64,000 nt of DNA. Origin: Desertivirga arenae. GTDB taxonomy: Bacteria > Bacteroidota > Bacteroidia > Sphingobacteriales > Sphingobacteriaceae. Within the stretch, counting starts at the first letter, position 1. Each line of letters opens with the position of its first letter. Location of the stretch: positions 1 to 64,000 of the forward strand of contig NZ_JAFEWE010000003.1 of the NCBI RefSeq assembly GCF_017355785.1. Direction: 5' to 3'. Shown piece by piece: positions 1 to 6,916 of the stretch. Made by a program: the position numbers and the translations under genes. The notes under the pieces are model-generated. The model ran no database searches. It had not been told where the DNA came from and saw only the letters and a list, made by a program, of their open reading frames with translations.

Positions 1-2
1 TT

Positions 3-89
3 TCGCAATGGTTGTTTTATCGCATGAAAAAGCTACGGCAATTATTGCACGATTATAATGGTTTAATTTTCATAGTAGATGATCACTAA
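3..89 (+). CDS. possible C-terminus of a gene cut by the window start
   Basis: The third frame is open from the window edge to TAA at 87-89 and gives 28 residues ending in LIFIVDDH. It is co-oriented with the following genes and stops 24 bases before the first 14-base motif, the same arrangement as the downstream genes. The second frame also stays open until base 58, so the frame choice is uncertain. No family can be named from so little. Confidence 0.3.
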   Translation, partial: SQWLFYRMKKLRQLLHDYNGLIFIVDDH

Positions 90-113
90 TTACTTTAATA
101 CAGTAGACAGTAG

Positions 114-127
114 TCTCAAAAAAGGAT
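114..127 (+). repeat. 14-base intergenic motif, copy 1 (TCTCAAAAAAGGAT)
   Basis: First of seven copies of T-(C/T/A)-TC-A6-(C/G)-GAT found only between genes in the first 4.7 kb, all on the plus strand and all with exactly six A residues. The flanks of the copies do not align well, so the conserved unit is short. No hairpin is formed by the motif alone. Function unknown; a recombination site, processing site or transcription signal are all possible. Confidence 0.75.
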
Positions 128-162
128 AAGATATAAATAACCATAGCCGGACTTGGAACAAG

Positions 163-621
163 ATGAAATCGCAGCTGCTAGTACTAACTGCCCTCCTTTT
201 TATAATAGCTTCCTGCCAGAATGAACATAAGATTACAGCAGGGGGGAGTCAGTCTTTTAAGGAAATCAAGCGCGTTGTTTCTCCCGACAAAAAGGTGGAG
301 GCTGTTGTGGCGGAAACCAACCGAGGAGCTACAGTAGCTACGGGAAATCTTGTGTTTATAGTGCTTCCAGGTAGAAGCATCTCTGATGAAGACAGAAAGT
401 TCGCCATGTTTAACGCGGACTATTGTTCCGGCCTAAATATTAGGTGGAAGCAAGACCGTGTCCTTTCTATCGAGTATGAGAAGGCAAGAATATTCAACTT
501 TACGAATTTTTGGCAATCGGACTCTTTAGAAAATTGGAACTATGTGGTAGAGATTGGGTTGAATTGCACTTCGCAAACAGGCCAGTTGAATTCAACAACC
601 AGAACGCCTATGAGTAACTAG
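163..621 (+). CDS. hypothetical lipoprotein, 152 aa
   Basis: Function not recognised. The first 17 residues form a lipoprotein signal (positive start, hydrophobic core, lipobox IIASC with Cys18), so the product should be exported and lipid-anchored. The mature part is soluble-looking and contains a stretch 'VVSPDKKVEAVVAETNRG' resembling proteins that repeat a 'SPDGK' beta turn, followed by Cys residues near the middle and the C-terminus that could pair in the periplasm. The gene starts 35 bases after motif copy 1 and is followed 27 bases later by copy 2. The start is chosen because it alone gives the signal peptide. Confidence 0.65.
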   Translation: MKSQLLVLTALLFIIASCQNEHKITAGGSQSFKEIKRVVSPDKKVEAVVAETNRGATVATGNLVFIVLPGRSISDEDRKFAMFNADYCSGLNIRWKQDRVLSIEYEKARIFNFTNFWQSDSLENWNYVVEIGLNCTSQTGQLNSTTRTPMSN

Positions 622-646
622 GATATAAACTCTGGAGCGACCCTTA

Positions 647-660
647 TATCAAAAAACGAT
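647..660 (+). repeat. 14-base intergenic motif, copy 2 (TATCAAAAAACGAT)
   Basis: Copy with A at position 2 instead of C. It lies 26 bases after the stop of the preceding lipoprotein gene and 38 bases before the next start. Confidence 0.65.
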
Positions 661-698
661 TATTTATCTTTACAAAACAAACCCACCGAACAATTGAA

Positions 699-1019
699 AT
701 GGGCAATTTCCACGAAGAAAGAGTAAAATATTTCTATGATCATCCTGAATTGCTGGTAGACATAGAGTTTGCGAATCGAACTAACCACAAAAAGAAAGTA
801 TGGGTTGAGCCAAATTGTATTGAGTTTGAAATAGATGCACAAACCGAGTATAAGATATTGACGCATGACAAATTCTTTCGAATCGAATTTGATGAGGATC
901 AATTAACATTCTATCTACAATATAGCTTTGGTTTCAAACTGTATAAAAGACCCGCCTCAAAAGAAATAAAAAATACTTTGGAATGGGAACTTGAATTTGA
1001 TTCTTCTGACGTAAATTAG
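699..1019 (+). CDS. hypothetical cytoplasmic protein, 106 aa
   Basis: Not recognised. There is no signal peptide or membrane segment. The protein is rich in Glu, Asp, Phe and Tyr and looks like a small beta-rich soluble domain (alternating hydrophobic pattern around residues 40-85). It sits between two secreted-type genes of the array and is co-oriented with them. Its size, acidity and orphan status would fit an immunity protein, but nothing in the sequence proves that. Confidence 0.55.
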   Translation: MGNFHEERVKYFYDHPELLVDIEFANRTNHKKKVWVEPNCIEFEIDAQTEYKILTHDKFFRIEFDEDQLTFYLQYSFGFKLYKRPASKEIKNTLEWELEFDSSDVN

Positions 1020-1240
1020 GAAAGTCTACGGGTAATTACCTAAAATGTAGGGCTGTTTGCGAGCATGCTCAAAGTTTTCTGCTTTTTAGCGGAATTGGTA
1101 TTTTCAGCACACTCTTATCCTTACCCGTTAGCGAACATTCTGCTTTTTAATTACATTAGTGCAGCTCCACACACAGAAGTGCCCTTAAGGGGGCACGGCA
1201 TATGATACATTCCACGTTACTGCAAGTAAAATAAAAATTA
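1020..1240 (+). other. intergenic spacer without the 14-base motif; short internal repeat and hairpin
   Basis: This is the only gap in the first part of the array that lacks the 14-base motif. It holds a direct repeat TTCTGCTTTTTA (about 1075-1090 and 1137-1150) and a GTGCCC/GGGCAC hairpin at 1179-1196 around the palindrome CCCTTAAGGG. The hairpin has no T run after it, so it is not a classical terminator. No gene was found. Confidence 0.5.
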
Positions 1241-1600
1241 ATGACCGATCTCATCCAAGAATACATAAGACTAGCATGTGAACATGGTGAATGCATTTTG
1301 AATGGTGATTCAAGAAAAGGGAACAAAATTCACAAAGGTTTGATGAAGTCAATTGACCAGATTAAAAAAGGTAACAGTGAAACCCGCGAAGCATTTTATC
1401 AACTACTTAATCATAACAATGACTCTGTCAAAATTTGGACTTCAGTGGCCTTATTAGGAACGTTAGAACGAGAAGCAGTTTTGACTTTAGAAACTATCGC
1501 TCAAAACAAAAAAGATATTTTTTCACTAACAGCAAGTACAACATTAGATTGTTGGAATAAGGGAATGCTGACAAATGTTCTCGATTGGCGAGAATCTTAA
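1241..1600 (+). CDS. DUF2019 domain protein, 119 aa
   Basis: The layout matches DUF2019: an N-terminal helix (YIRLACEHGECILNGDSRKGN), a middle 'LL.H.NDSVKIWTSVALL' segment resembling a HEAT-like helix pair, and a terminal 'STTLDCWNKGML' helix corresponding to the family's 'a..tL.eW..G.l'. No export signal, so cytoplasmic. Biochemical function of DUF2019 is not known; members often occur singly among small orphan genes and immunity-type genes, which fits this context. Family assignment is from memory of the pattern, not from a search. Confidence 0.65.
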   Translation: MTDLIQEYIRLACEHGECILNGDSRKGNKIHKGLMKSIDQIKKGNSETREAFYQLLNHNNDSVKIWTSVALLGTLEREAVLTLETIAQNKKDIFSLTASTTLDCWNKGMLTNVLDWRES

Positions 1601-1675
1601 ACAGCGGACTAAAGTGCCTGCCCTAGACCCCAAGTTTAAATTATGTACGTGTGATCTGGTTCTCGAAGAATCTGA

Positions 1676-1689
1676 TCTCAAAAAACGAT
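1676..1689 (+). repeat. 14-base intergenic motif, copy 3 (TCTCAAAAAACGAT)
   Basis: Exact consensus copy, 75 bases after the DUF2019 gene and 117 bases before the next start. Confidence 0.75.
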
Positions 1690-1806
1690 GGAAACTGCGA
1701 AGCGATATGTAGATATAAGGAGTAAGCAAAAATTGTATAGTAGATAGGTCCGTAATATGGCTTATATTGTAAATGCCATAAACAAAATCAACTTAGTTAG
1801 GACAAC

Positions 1807-2352
1807 ATGAAGGTAACCTTTTTATTAGCCCTTTTTATTGGTTTGACATCTTCCTTATTTTCTCAAAATAAGAGATTTTCCCTTAGCACAAACCTTCTTA
1901 ACCTGGCTGTTTCTGGCCCATCGGCATCCTTAAGTTATCAGTATACACCTAAACTAGCCTTCCAGGTGTATGGCTCCACCGGCAATTTTAATAAGTACTT
2001 ACCCAGCAGTGACTATCAATTTAAGACGGCTATTCTTGATGTAAAATACTCTCCGTTGGATCGGCTTTATGTCGGCCCCTATCTCCGATATATTGATAAG
2101 CGAGTGCAAAGGGAGGGCTACGTAGACCATACTGGTTTTATTTCTGTAAGTGAACGAGATTTTCATGGAAAGGGTATTTCTTCTGGTTTGTTGCTGGGCT
2201 TTAAAATTCCTGACACCCGCTTTGTAAATGTCGAGATATTCGGAGGAGGTGGGATTGGAACGTTCGTTAGGCAAAGGGACTACAGCGGACAAGAAAAGCA
2301 ATCTGCATTTTTAGACGGTAGGGTGGGGATACTTGCAGGTCTGAAGTTTTAG
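1807..2352 (+). CDS. small outer-membrane beta-barrel-like protein, 181 aa
   Basis: A Sec signal peptide (residues 1 to about 20, ending SLFSQ) precedes a chain of alternating beta strands separated by Gly/Asp/Tyr turns, with aromatic girdles (SLSYQYTPKLAFQVYG, YVGPYLRYI) and a C-terminal phenylalanine, the usual signature of an outer-membrane barrel recognised by the BAM machinery. About 8 strands would fit the length. It resembles the DUF3575/OmpW-like small barrels of Bacteroidota, but the exact family is uncertain. The stop codon abuts motif copy 4 directly. Confidence 0.65.
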   Translation: MKVTFLLALFIGLTSSLFSQNKRFSLSTNLLNLAVSGPSASLSYQYTPKLAFQVYGSTGNFNKYLPSSDYQFKTAILDVKYSPLDRLYVGPYLRYIDKRVQREGYVDHTGFISVSERDFHGKGISSGLLLGFKIPDTRFVNVEIFGGGGIGTFVRQRDYSGQEKQSAFLDGRVGILAGLKF

Positions 2353-2366
2353 TTTCAAAAAAGGAT
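2353..2366 (+). repeat. 14-base intergenic motif, copy 4 (TTTCAAAAAAGGAT)
   Basis: This copy begins at the base right after the TAG stop of the barrel protein gene, the tightest link between motif and gene 3' end in the array. Confidence 0.65.
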
Positions 2367-2445
2367 AACGTGAAGCGAGACATTTTCAATGAAAAGAGGC
2401 ATAAAGATAAAACTAATAGTTTACTATGAATAGCTTATCCAAGTT

Positions 2446-2772
2446 ATGAGAGATAAGGGCATCTGGGTAATATTTTTATCATACTTCTTAGCCTCCTGCA
2501 ATGATAATTCCGTTAGGGTTAATGATCAATTTTCAATTGGATATTTGGAGATGTATAATTCAATATCCCTAAGCAACGATGATCAAGGCTTCGTTAGCAA
2601 TGTGAGTGAAGCATACTGGAATAGTGATTCGCTAGTTTTACCTGGAGACGGTGGATGTTATTTATTAAAACTGAAAACCATAAAATATAATGACGAAATG
2701 ATCAGGATTGAGTGTGGGAATTTATCTCTATTATTAAAAAAAGGTGAGATTAAACGCTTCATTAGACAATAG
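2446..2772 (+). CDS. hypothetical lipoprotein, 108 aa
   Basis: Not recognised. It begins with a lipoprotein signal (hydrophobic residues 6-16, lipobox LASC, Cys18). The remaining 90 residues are polar with no further membrane segment, and the last third (LLKKGEIKRFIRQ) is basic. The start at 2446 is the only one giving a full signal. It is one of several lipoprotein genes in the motif-punctuated array. Confidence 0.6.
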   Translation: MRDKGIWVIFLSYFLASCNDNSVRVNDQFSIGYLEMYNSISLSNDDQGFVSNVSEAYWNSDSLVLPGDGGCYLLKLKTIKYNDEMIRIECGNLSLLLKKGEIKRFIRQ

Positions 2773-2812
2773 CGATCTTTTAAGCTCCACTCAGCAAGGA
2801 AACTTTTTAACG

Positions 2813-2826
2813 TCTCAAAAAACGAT
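2813..2826 (+). repeat. 14-base intergenic motif, copy 5 (TCTCAAAAAACGAT)
   Basis: Exact consensus copy, 40 bases downstream of the lipoprotein gene. It shares ATCCTC shortly after the motif with copy 6. Confidence 0.75.
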
Positions 2827-2956
2827 TACATCCTCGAACAGTAAGCCCTCGGACATCTGCTTCTTGGTTTACCAAAACAAGCTTTGATTTTATACTGACT
2901 TAGAACTTCGTTATATATAATTCGTATACCCAAATCTTATGCTAAATACAGCACTC

Positions 2957-3682
2957 ATGAACCATGTACTATTTCTTATCTTTGCATTATTTGTCGTCTC
3001 ATGCAGAAGTTTTGAAAAAATTAAAGAAGTGCGCGAGGAAAGTGCAAATCCTCCAACTGACACAGTACCTATTTTAAAACCTAGTATGAATGCTACAGAC
3101 TTTATTTCAGCACTTACAGATTTAGGATACTTCGCATACGCCGAACCGGACAGGGTATTGCAGGTTAAGGATTCATTGGCTCATCAATTCAACACCAACG
3201 GTGATTTCATAACCGAATTCAGCAAAAAGCCTCCGTACGTTTCTTACGACCTTAGGTTTTATAGTTGTGGTGACGGAGAAGAATTGTTCGAAGAGGAGGG
3301 TGTGGTTTCCTTATTAAAGGAAATGAAGCCAATTTTTGAAAAACTAAAAGTTTCCATGCATTATAGTGATGACAATTATGCCGGAGGTTTACACTCTTTG
3401 AATATGAATGGCCGATATTACACTTTATTTTCAGGAGGAATCTTAATGCAAGGGGAGACTATTGCGAAGACCGCTGAAATGATTAACGCGGAACTAAGCC
3501 TGCAAAAAGCGAAAGAACGAATTTACCTATTATCTCTCGAGGGTGGTTATTACATGATTTTTCTCACAGAAGAACAGAATAGGTTAGTGTCAACATATTT
3601 TACAGGAACTAGAGGACCTGTAACTGTGGATCAATGGGTAATAAATACTACCGCCGAAATAAAAACTCTTTTTAATAGATAA
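2957..3682 (+). CDS. hypothetical lipoprotein, about 241 aa
   Basis: Not recognised. The ATG at 2957 gives a compact lipoprotein signal with lipobox VVSC (Cys16); an earlier in-frame ATG at 2939 adds six residues and is less likely. The mature protein is an alpha/beta soluble domain of about 220 residues. Conserved-looking features are a 'YFAYAEPDR' segment near the start, 'YDLRFYSCGDGEELFEEEG' in the middle, and 'LLSLEGGYYMIFLTEEQ' near the end. The overall pattern resembles small-molecule or peptidoglycan-binding periplasmic proteins only loosely. Confidence 0.6.
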   Translation: MNHVLFLIFALFVVSCRSFEKIKEVREESANPPTDTVPILKPSMNATDFISALTDLGYFAYAEPDRVLQVKDSLAHQFNTNGDFITEFSKKPPYVSYDLRFYSCGDGEELFEEEGVVSLLKEMKPIFEKLKVSMHYSDDNYAGGLHSLNMNGRYYTLFSGGILMQGETIAKTAEMINAELSLQKAKERIYLLSLEGGYYMIFLTEEQNRLVSTYFTGTRGPVTVDQWVINTTAEIKTLFNR

Positions 3683-3738
3683 ACGGTGCGTAATTGAGTA
3701 GATAGCTCTGCCAGTTATAAATGACACCGCGGGCCTAA

Positions 3739-3752
3739 TCTCAAAAAACGAT
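3739..3752 (+). repeat. 14-base intergenic motif, copy 6 (TCTCAAAAAACGAT)
   Basis: Exact consensus copy, 56 bases downstream of the preceding stop. GCCTAAT just before it and GTTAGAG some 40 bases later look superficially like an integron attC core pair, but the other copies lack these, so this is probably chance. Confidence 0.75.
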
Positions 3753-3879
3753 GATATCCTCAACACTTGAACGTTAGAGAAAACTTAGTATATATGGGAA
3801 ATAAACCCAATTGCGTAAAGCCAAATGTTAGGGCACATTTTAAAAGACCCGACAGATTGTAGTGACTGACTTAACGAGC

Positions 3880-4290
3880 ATGAATAAATTGTCCAAGGAG
3901 AACTTGTTTGTCTGGAATAGGTTATTTCCAGGGTTCATTTGCTTTTGCCATTTATGGGTATTTGTAATAATCACAATAATGTCTGTTCAAAGTGGCTTTT
4001 ATCCTTTAATGTTAATTTACTTGGCATTTTTCACAGCTCATTTTTATTCGGCGAAAGTTCACAAATTCTTTTTAGCCAAAGACATTTACTTAATCCCAGA
4101 ACAAAATCGCATTAGGACCGTGGATGATGACAATAAAGAGGAATTTTTCGAACTTAAGGAGATAATAAAGGCTACGTATAAGTTTGGATTAGTCCAGGTC
4201 AAGCTGTCCGACCAACGAATGCTCTACTTTTTTATTAAGGAAAAAAGCAATTTGACTATTTTGACCGACCATTTACAAAGGACTCGATGA
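3880..4290 (+). CDS. hypothetical inner-membrane protein, about 136 aa
   Basis: Not recognised. Two adjacent transmembrane segments (roughly residues 13-35 and 38-58 from the ATG at 3880) are followed by a cytoplasmic-looking domain with a 'YLIPEQNRIRTVDDDNKEEF' stretch, similar in layout to small bPH-type membrane proteins that follow a membrane hairpin with a beta domain. A GTG six codons upstream (3862) is an alternative start. The stop overlaps the next start (ATGA), so the two genes are probably translated together. Confidence 0.6.
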   Translation: MNKLSKENLFVWNRLFPGFICFCHLWVFVIITIMSVQSGFYPLMLIYLAFFTAHFYSAKVHKFFLAKDIYLIPEQNRIRTVDDDNKEEFFELKEIIKATYKFGLVQVKLSDQRMLYFFIKEKSNLTILTDHLQRTR

Positions 4291-4655
4291 TTGAATTTTA
4301 TTTAGATCCAGCAGCGTGGAATGGAGAAGGAAAAGAACTGCTTTGGGACGGGATAAAAACTATATTAGAAAAATATTATAGAACTATTGGCGCATTAGTT
4401 TCAAAGTCCATTAATATTCTTATACCGTTTCATCAGCAGATCTTTGGCAATGAGTTTCGCGAGAAAAAAGGATATTTTACCTTCGAGAGCATCCAAGTAT
4501 TAAGCCTGAAAGTTGGAATTCAGAAGGAAATCTATCAGTATCAAATTGAACTAGGATTTTCATTAAATTCAGAGATCGGATTTGTAATGGACGAGCTCTT
4601 ATATTATACCACCTTTGATGAAAGAAACACACTTGTAGCTGTGCAGAGGTTTTAA
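4287..4655 (+). CDS. hypothetical protein, 122 aa, translationally coupled to the membrane protein
   Basis: Not recognised. It begins with an ATG overlapping the upstream TGA by four bases. No signal or membrane segment; the protein is helical in the first 60 residues (LLWDGIKTILEKYYRTIGAL) then beta-rich. The coupling suggests that it works with the preceding membrane protein, for example as an effector/immunity-like or sensor/anchor pair. That is inference from gene order only. Confidence 0.6.
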   Translation: MIEFYLDPAAWNGEGKELLWDGIKTILEKYYRTIGALVSKSINILIPFHQQIFGNEFREKKGYFTFESIQVLSLKVGIQKEIYQYQIELGFSLNSEIGFVMDELLYYTTFDERNTLVAVQRF

Positions 4656-4684
4656 TCTCATAAACTTTCATCAGCTATCATCTG

Positions 4685-4698
4685 TCTCAAAAAAGGAT
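4685..4698 (+). repeat. 14-base intergenic motif, copy 7 (TCTCAAAAAAGGAT)
   Basis: Last copy seen. It lies 29 bases after the preceding stop and 34 bases before the small gene at 4733. No copy was seen further right in the window. Confidence 0.75.
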
Positions 4699-4732
4699 GG
4701 AACTGAACTCATTAGTAAAGCAAACTGGAAAA

Positions 4733-4855
4733 ATGAAAAGAAATTTACCCATCTTAATCCGGGGTGTATTACTAATAGCCGCAATTTGGTGGTTATTTAA
4801 ATTGATGATCGGTGAGTACTGGGAAGCATTTGCATCGAAATACTTTGGGAAGTAA
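4733..4855 (+). CDS. small single-pass membrane protein, 40 aa
   Basis: A short frame starting ATG (MKRNLPILIRGV) and ending TAA. It has a basic N-terminus, one transmembrane helix (about residues 6-25, rich in Leu, Ile and Trp) and a short polar tail ending in FGK. It occupies the space right after motif copy 7, where a cassette gene would be expected, and ends 13 bases before the next lipoprotein start, suggesting cotranscription. Function unknown; short length makes it less certain. Confidence 0.5.
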   Translation: MKRNLPILIRGVLLIAAIWWLFKLMIGEYWEAFASKYFGK

Positions 4856-4868
4856 TTTTAATTGCGCA

Positions 4869-5309
4869 ATGAATAGAATATATTCAATTTCAATTATTAT
4901 CCTTATTGGCCTTGCATCTTGCAATGGACTTGGTGCTGTTGACATAAATATTCAAACCAGGAACGTAGAAGTATCGACTAAAGACATCGTGGGAACTTGG
5001 AAAATGGATAAGTTTTCATATAAATATTTATCTAACTTTAAAAAAGATAGTATTAGAATCTGTTTTAAAGACGATTATACTTTCGAAATGAATAACTCAA
5101 ACAAGCTGTTTAACAGAGAAATCGACAATGAACGAACGATGGGAACTTGGCAAATCGTTGGCCAAAATGATACCAAAACTGTTAGATTAAATTTCGGTAA
5201 AACAAACGGTCAAAAGACCTTAGATATCTATAGAAAAAAAAATGATTACCAACTATGGAACTTTTTATCTGACCCTGATACAGGTGAAAGAATTCGATTT
5301 TTAAAGTAA
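4869..5309 (+). CDS. lipocalin-like lipoprotein, 146 aa
   Basis: The ATG at 4869 gives a lipoprotein signal with lipobox LASC (Cys18); a longer frame upstream would hide the signal and overlap the 40-residue gene. The mature part follows the lipocalin-like plan of Bacteroidota lipoproteins: an initial 'DIVGTWKMDKF' strand, 'ICFKDDYTFEM', then 'TMGTWQIVGQND' and final beta strands. Such domains form small beta barrels that may bind lipids or act as periplasmic accessory proteins; the ligand is not known. Confidence 0.65.
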   Translation: MNRIYSISIIILIGLASCNGLGAVDINIQTRNVEVSTKDIVGTWKMDKFSYKYLSNFKKDSIRICFKDDYTFEMNNSNKLFNREIDNERTMGTWQIVGQNDTKTVRLNFGKTNGQKTLDIYRKKNDYQLWNFLSDPDTGERIRFLK

Positions 5310-5347
5310 CTACTACATTAAAACCCTTAAATAGCGCTATCAAAACT

Positions 5348-6049
5348 TTGAGACGGCTTCTCCTAATATTTGCAATATTTAATTTCTCTGGTTGCGGACT
5401 TGTTAGTACGTCAAAGAATGAAACAAAGGCAGTTCAAGCTGTAGCAAACTTCTACGGAGGATTTTGTGAGCCGACTATTGGGGTTTCCGCATCGACAGAG
5501 ACTGGTAATAAAAAGTTTTTTGAGCTGAAAGTAACTGAAAGCAATGCATTAGAGCAGTTCAAAAACTCGCCCGAAATTGCGGCTTCAAATGTTGCCTATC
5601 TTTTTTACACTCACTTGAAAGAGGAGAAAAATCAATATTCAGAGATTAGAAGTCAGTTAGTTTTTAAAGACGCCGATGCGTACATAGCTTCCTATCCGTC
5701 CGCTGACCTAGCTTTGATTGAAAGCAAATTAAAATTAGTAGAGCAGCTTACCTATCTATTAAAATCAAATATGTTTCATGCTATAAGCCTGATGCTTAGT
5801 GATCAGTCCTTCGCTGAGGAGGAAAAAGCAAAGCTAATAAATAGCATTGCTGCTCTTGAACCACAGCTGGGAGTTTTGAAGGATTATACAATTCTTGGTT
5901 TTAAGAAAAGCTCGTACAACGACTTTAACGTTCTGGATGTCTTTGTAGTTGTTGATCGGGCTAAGGAGAAAACCCAATTGAATGTGAAGATAGACTTAAA
6001 GCCAAATGAGGATAAAATACACTTTTTAGACTACAAATTTGAACTTTAG
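5348..6049 (+). CDS. hypothetical lipoprotein with TTG start, 233 aa
   Basis: Not recognised. A TTG start gives a clean lipoprotein signal (RRLLLIFAIF, lipobox FSGC with Cys16); no ATG is available near enough. The mature domain is mixed alpha/beta with a helical middle portion (LIESKLKLVEQLTYLLKSN). The second half, ending 'VKIDLKPNEDKIHFLDYKFEL', looks like a beta-sheet domain of the kind seen in periplasmic stress or cystatin/NTF2-like proteins. The 38-base gap to the previous gene suggests an operon. Confidence 0.55.
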   Translation: MRRLLLIFAIFNFSGCGLVSTSKNETKAVQAVANFYGGFCEPTIGVSASTETGNKKFFELKVTESNALEQFKNSPEIAASNVAYLFYTHLKEEKNQYSEIRSQLVFKDADAYIASYPSADLALIESKLKLVEQLTYLLKSNMFHAISLMLSDQSFAEEEKAKLINSIAALEPQLGVLKDYTILGFKKSSYNDFNVLDVFVVVDRAKEKTQLNVKIDLKPNEDKIHFLDYKFEL

Positions 6050-6091
6050 AAATAACACTGGGATCAGCAATGATCACACTACAACCTATCT

Positions 6092-6778
6092 ATGAAAAAA
6101 GCACTACTTATCACCTTGATATTATTCTCGATTTTAGAGATTAAGGCTCAGCAAAGAATTAATACTGTTTTGAAACAGGAGCTTGACAGTATTTATGTAC
6201 TTGACCAAAAGTATCGGTACCTATTATCCCTGAGCAATGATAGTAAAAGAGCAGACTCTATTGCTAAAATATATAAGATTTCTAAAGAGGACCTGCAATC
6301 CCATCTTTGGAGCAAGCAAGAAAAGATAGACTCCACGAATTTGATCAGAATAGAAGAAATAATAAAGCAATACGGATATCCTGGGAAAACATTGGTGGGA
6401 GCTCCCACCAATGAAGCAGCATTTTTTGTAGTACAGCATTCGCCTAAAATTAGTCAATATATATCCTTTGTTAAACAAGCTGCCAAAGAAGGAGAACTGC
6501 CCTTCACAAAATATGCTACCATGCTGGATAGATTGTTGATGGAGGAGGAGAAAGAGCAACTGTATGGCACGCAAGTATATGGTATGCGCTACACCAATCC
6601 TCAGACAGAAAAAGAGGAGTGGAAGATGTTTGTATGGCCTATTAAAAATCCAGAGGTCGTTAATGACAAACGTAAGCAAGCAGGTTTTGAGCAAACAGTT
6701 GAAGAAAATGCAAGAAAGTTTAACTTAGAATATAAAGTAGTGACACTTGAAGAAGTTAAAAAAATGAGGAATAAATAA
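6092..6778 (+). CDS. secreted DUF6624 family protein, 228 aa
   Basis: A Sec signal peptide (residues 1-19, cleavage near IKAQ) is followed by a DUF6624-type domain. Supporting elements are 'LDQKYRYLL' after the signal, 'EEIIKQYGYPGKTLVG' near residue 95, 'AAFFVVQHS' and 'ATMLDRLLMEEEKEQLYGTQ' in the second half. DUF6624 proteins are common in Bacteroidota as secreted proteins of unknown function. Full length for the family. The assignment rests on motif memory. Confidence 0.65.
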   Translation: MKKALLITLILFSILEIKAQQRINTVLKQELDSIYVLDQKYRYLLSLSNDSKRADSIAKIYKISKEDLQSHLWSKQEKIDSTNLIRIEEIIKQYGYPGKTLVGAPTNEAAFFVVQHSPKISQYISFVKQAAKEGELPFTKYATMLDRLLMEEEKEQLYGTQVYGMRYTNPQTEKEEWKMFVWPIKNPEVVNDKRKQAGFEQTVEENARKFNLEYKVVTLEEVKKMRNK

Positions 6779-6916
6779 TTCAAATGGCCACAAATGTGTC
6801 CGTATCACCAAGAGTTTTTCTGCGCCCATCTCGCATAAAACACTTCTAAATTCGCAAAGATTTCCTTCACGCATGGTACCTTTCAGCATATTTTGACGTC
6901 TTAGACCATAAACGAA

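Noticed and set aside
1020-4733. Classical integron attC sites in the gene array
   Set aside because: Only copy 6 has GCCTAAT and GTTAGAG nearby. Other copies lack the paired core sites and inverted structure, and no integron integrase is in the window.
5310-5347. An eighth motif copy (TATCAAAACTTTG)
   Set aside because: It has only four A and lacks GAT, so it does not meet the pattern shared by the seven copies.
6224-6694. 156-residue minus-strand frame opposite the DUF6624 gene
   Set aside because: It is an antisense shadow of a gene with signal peptide and recognised motifs; the product is Phe/Leu-rich with no start context.
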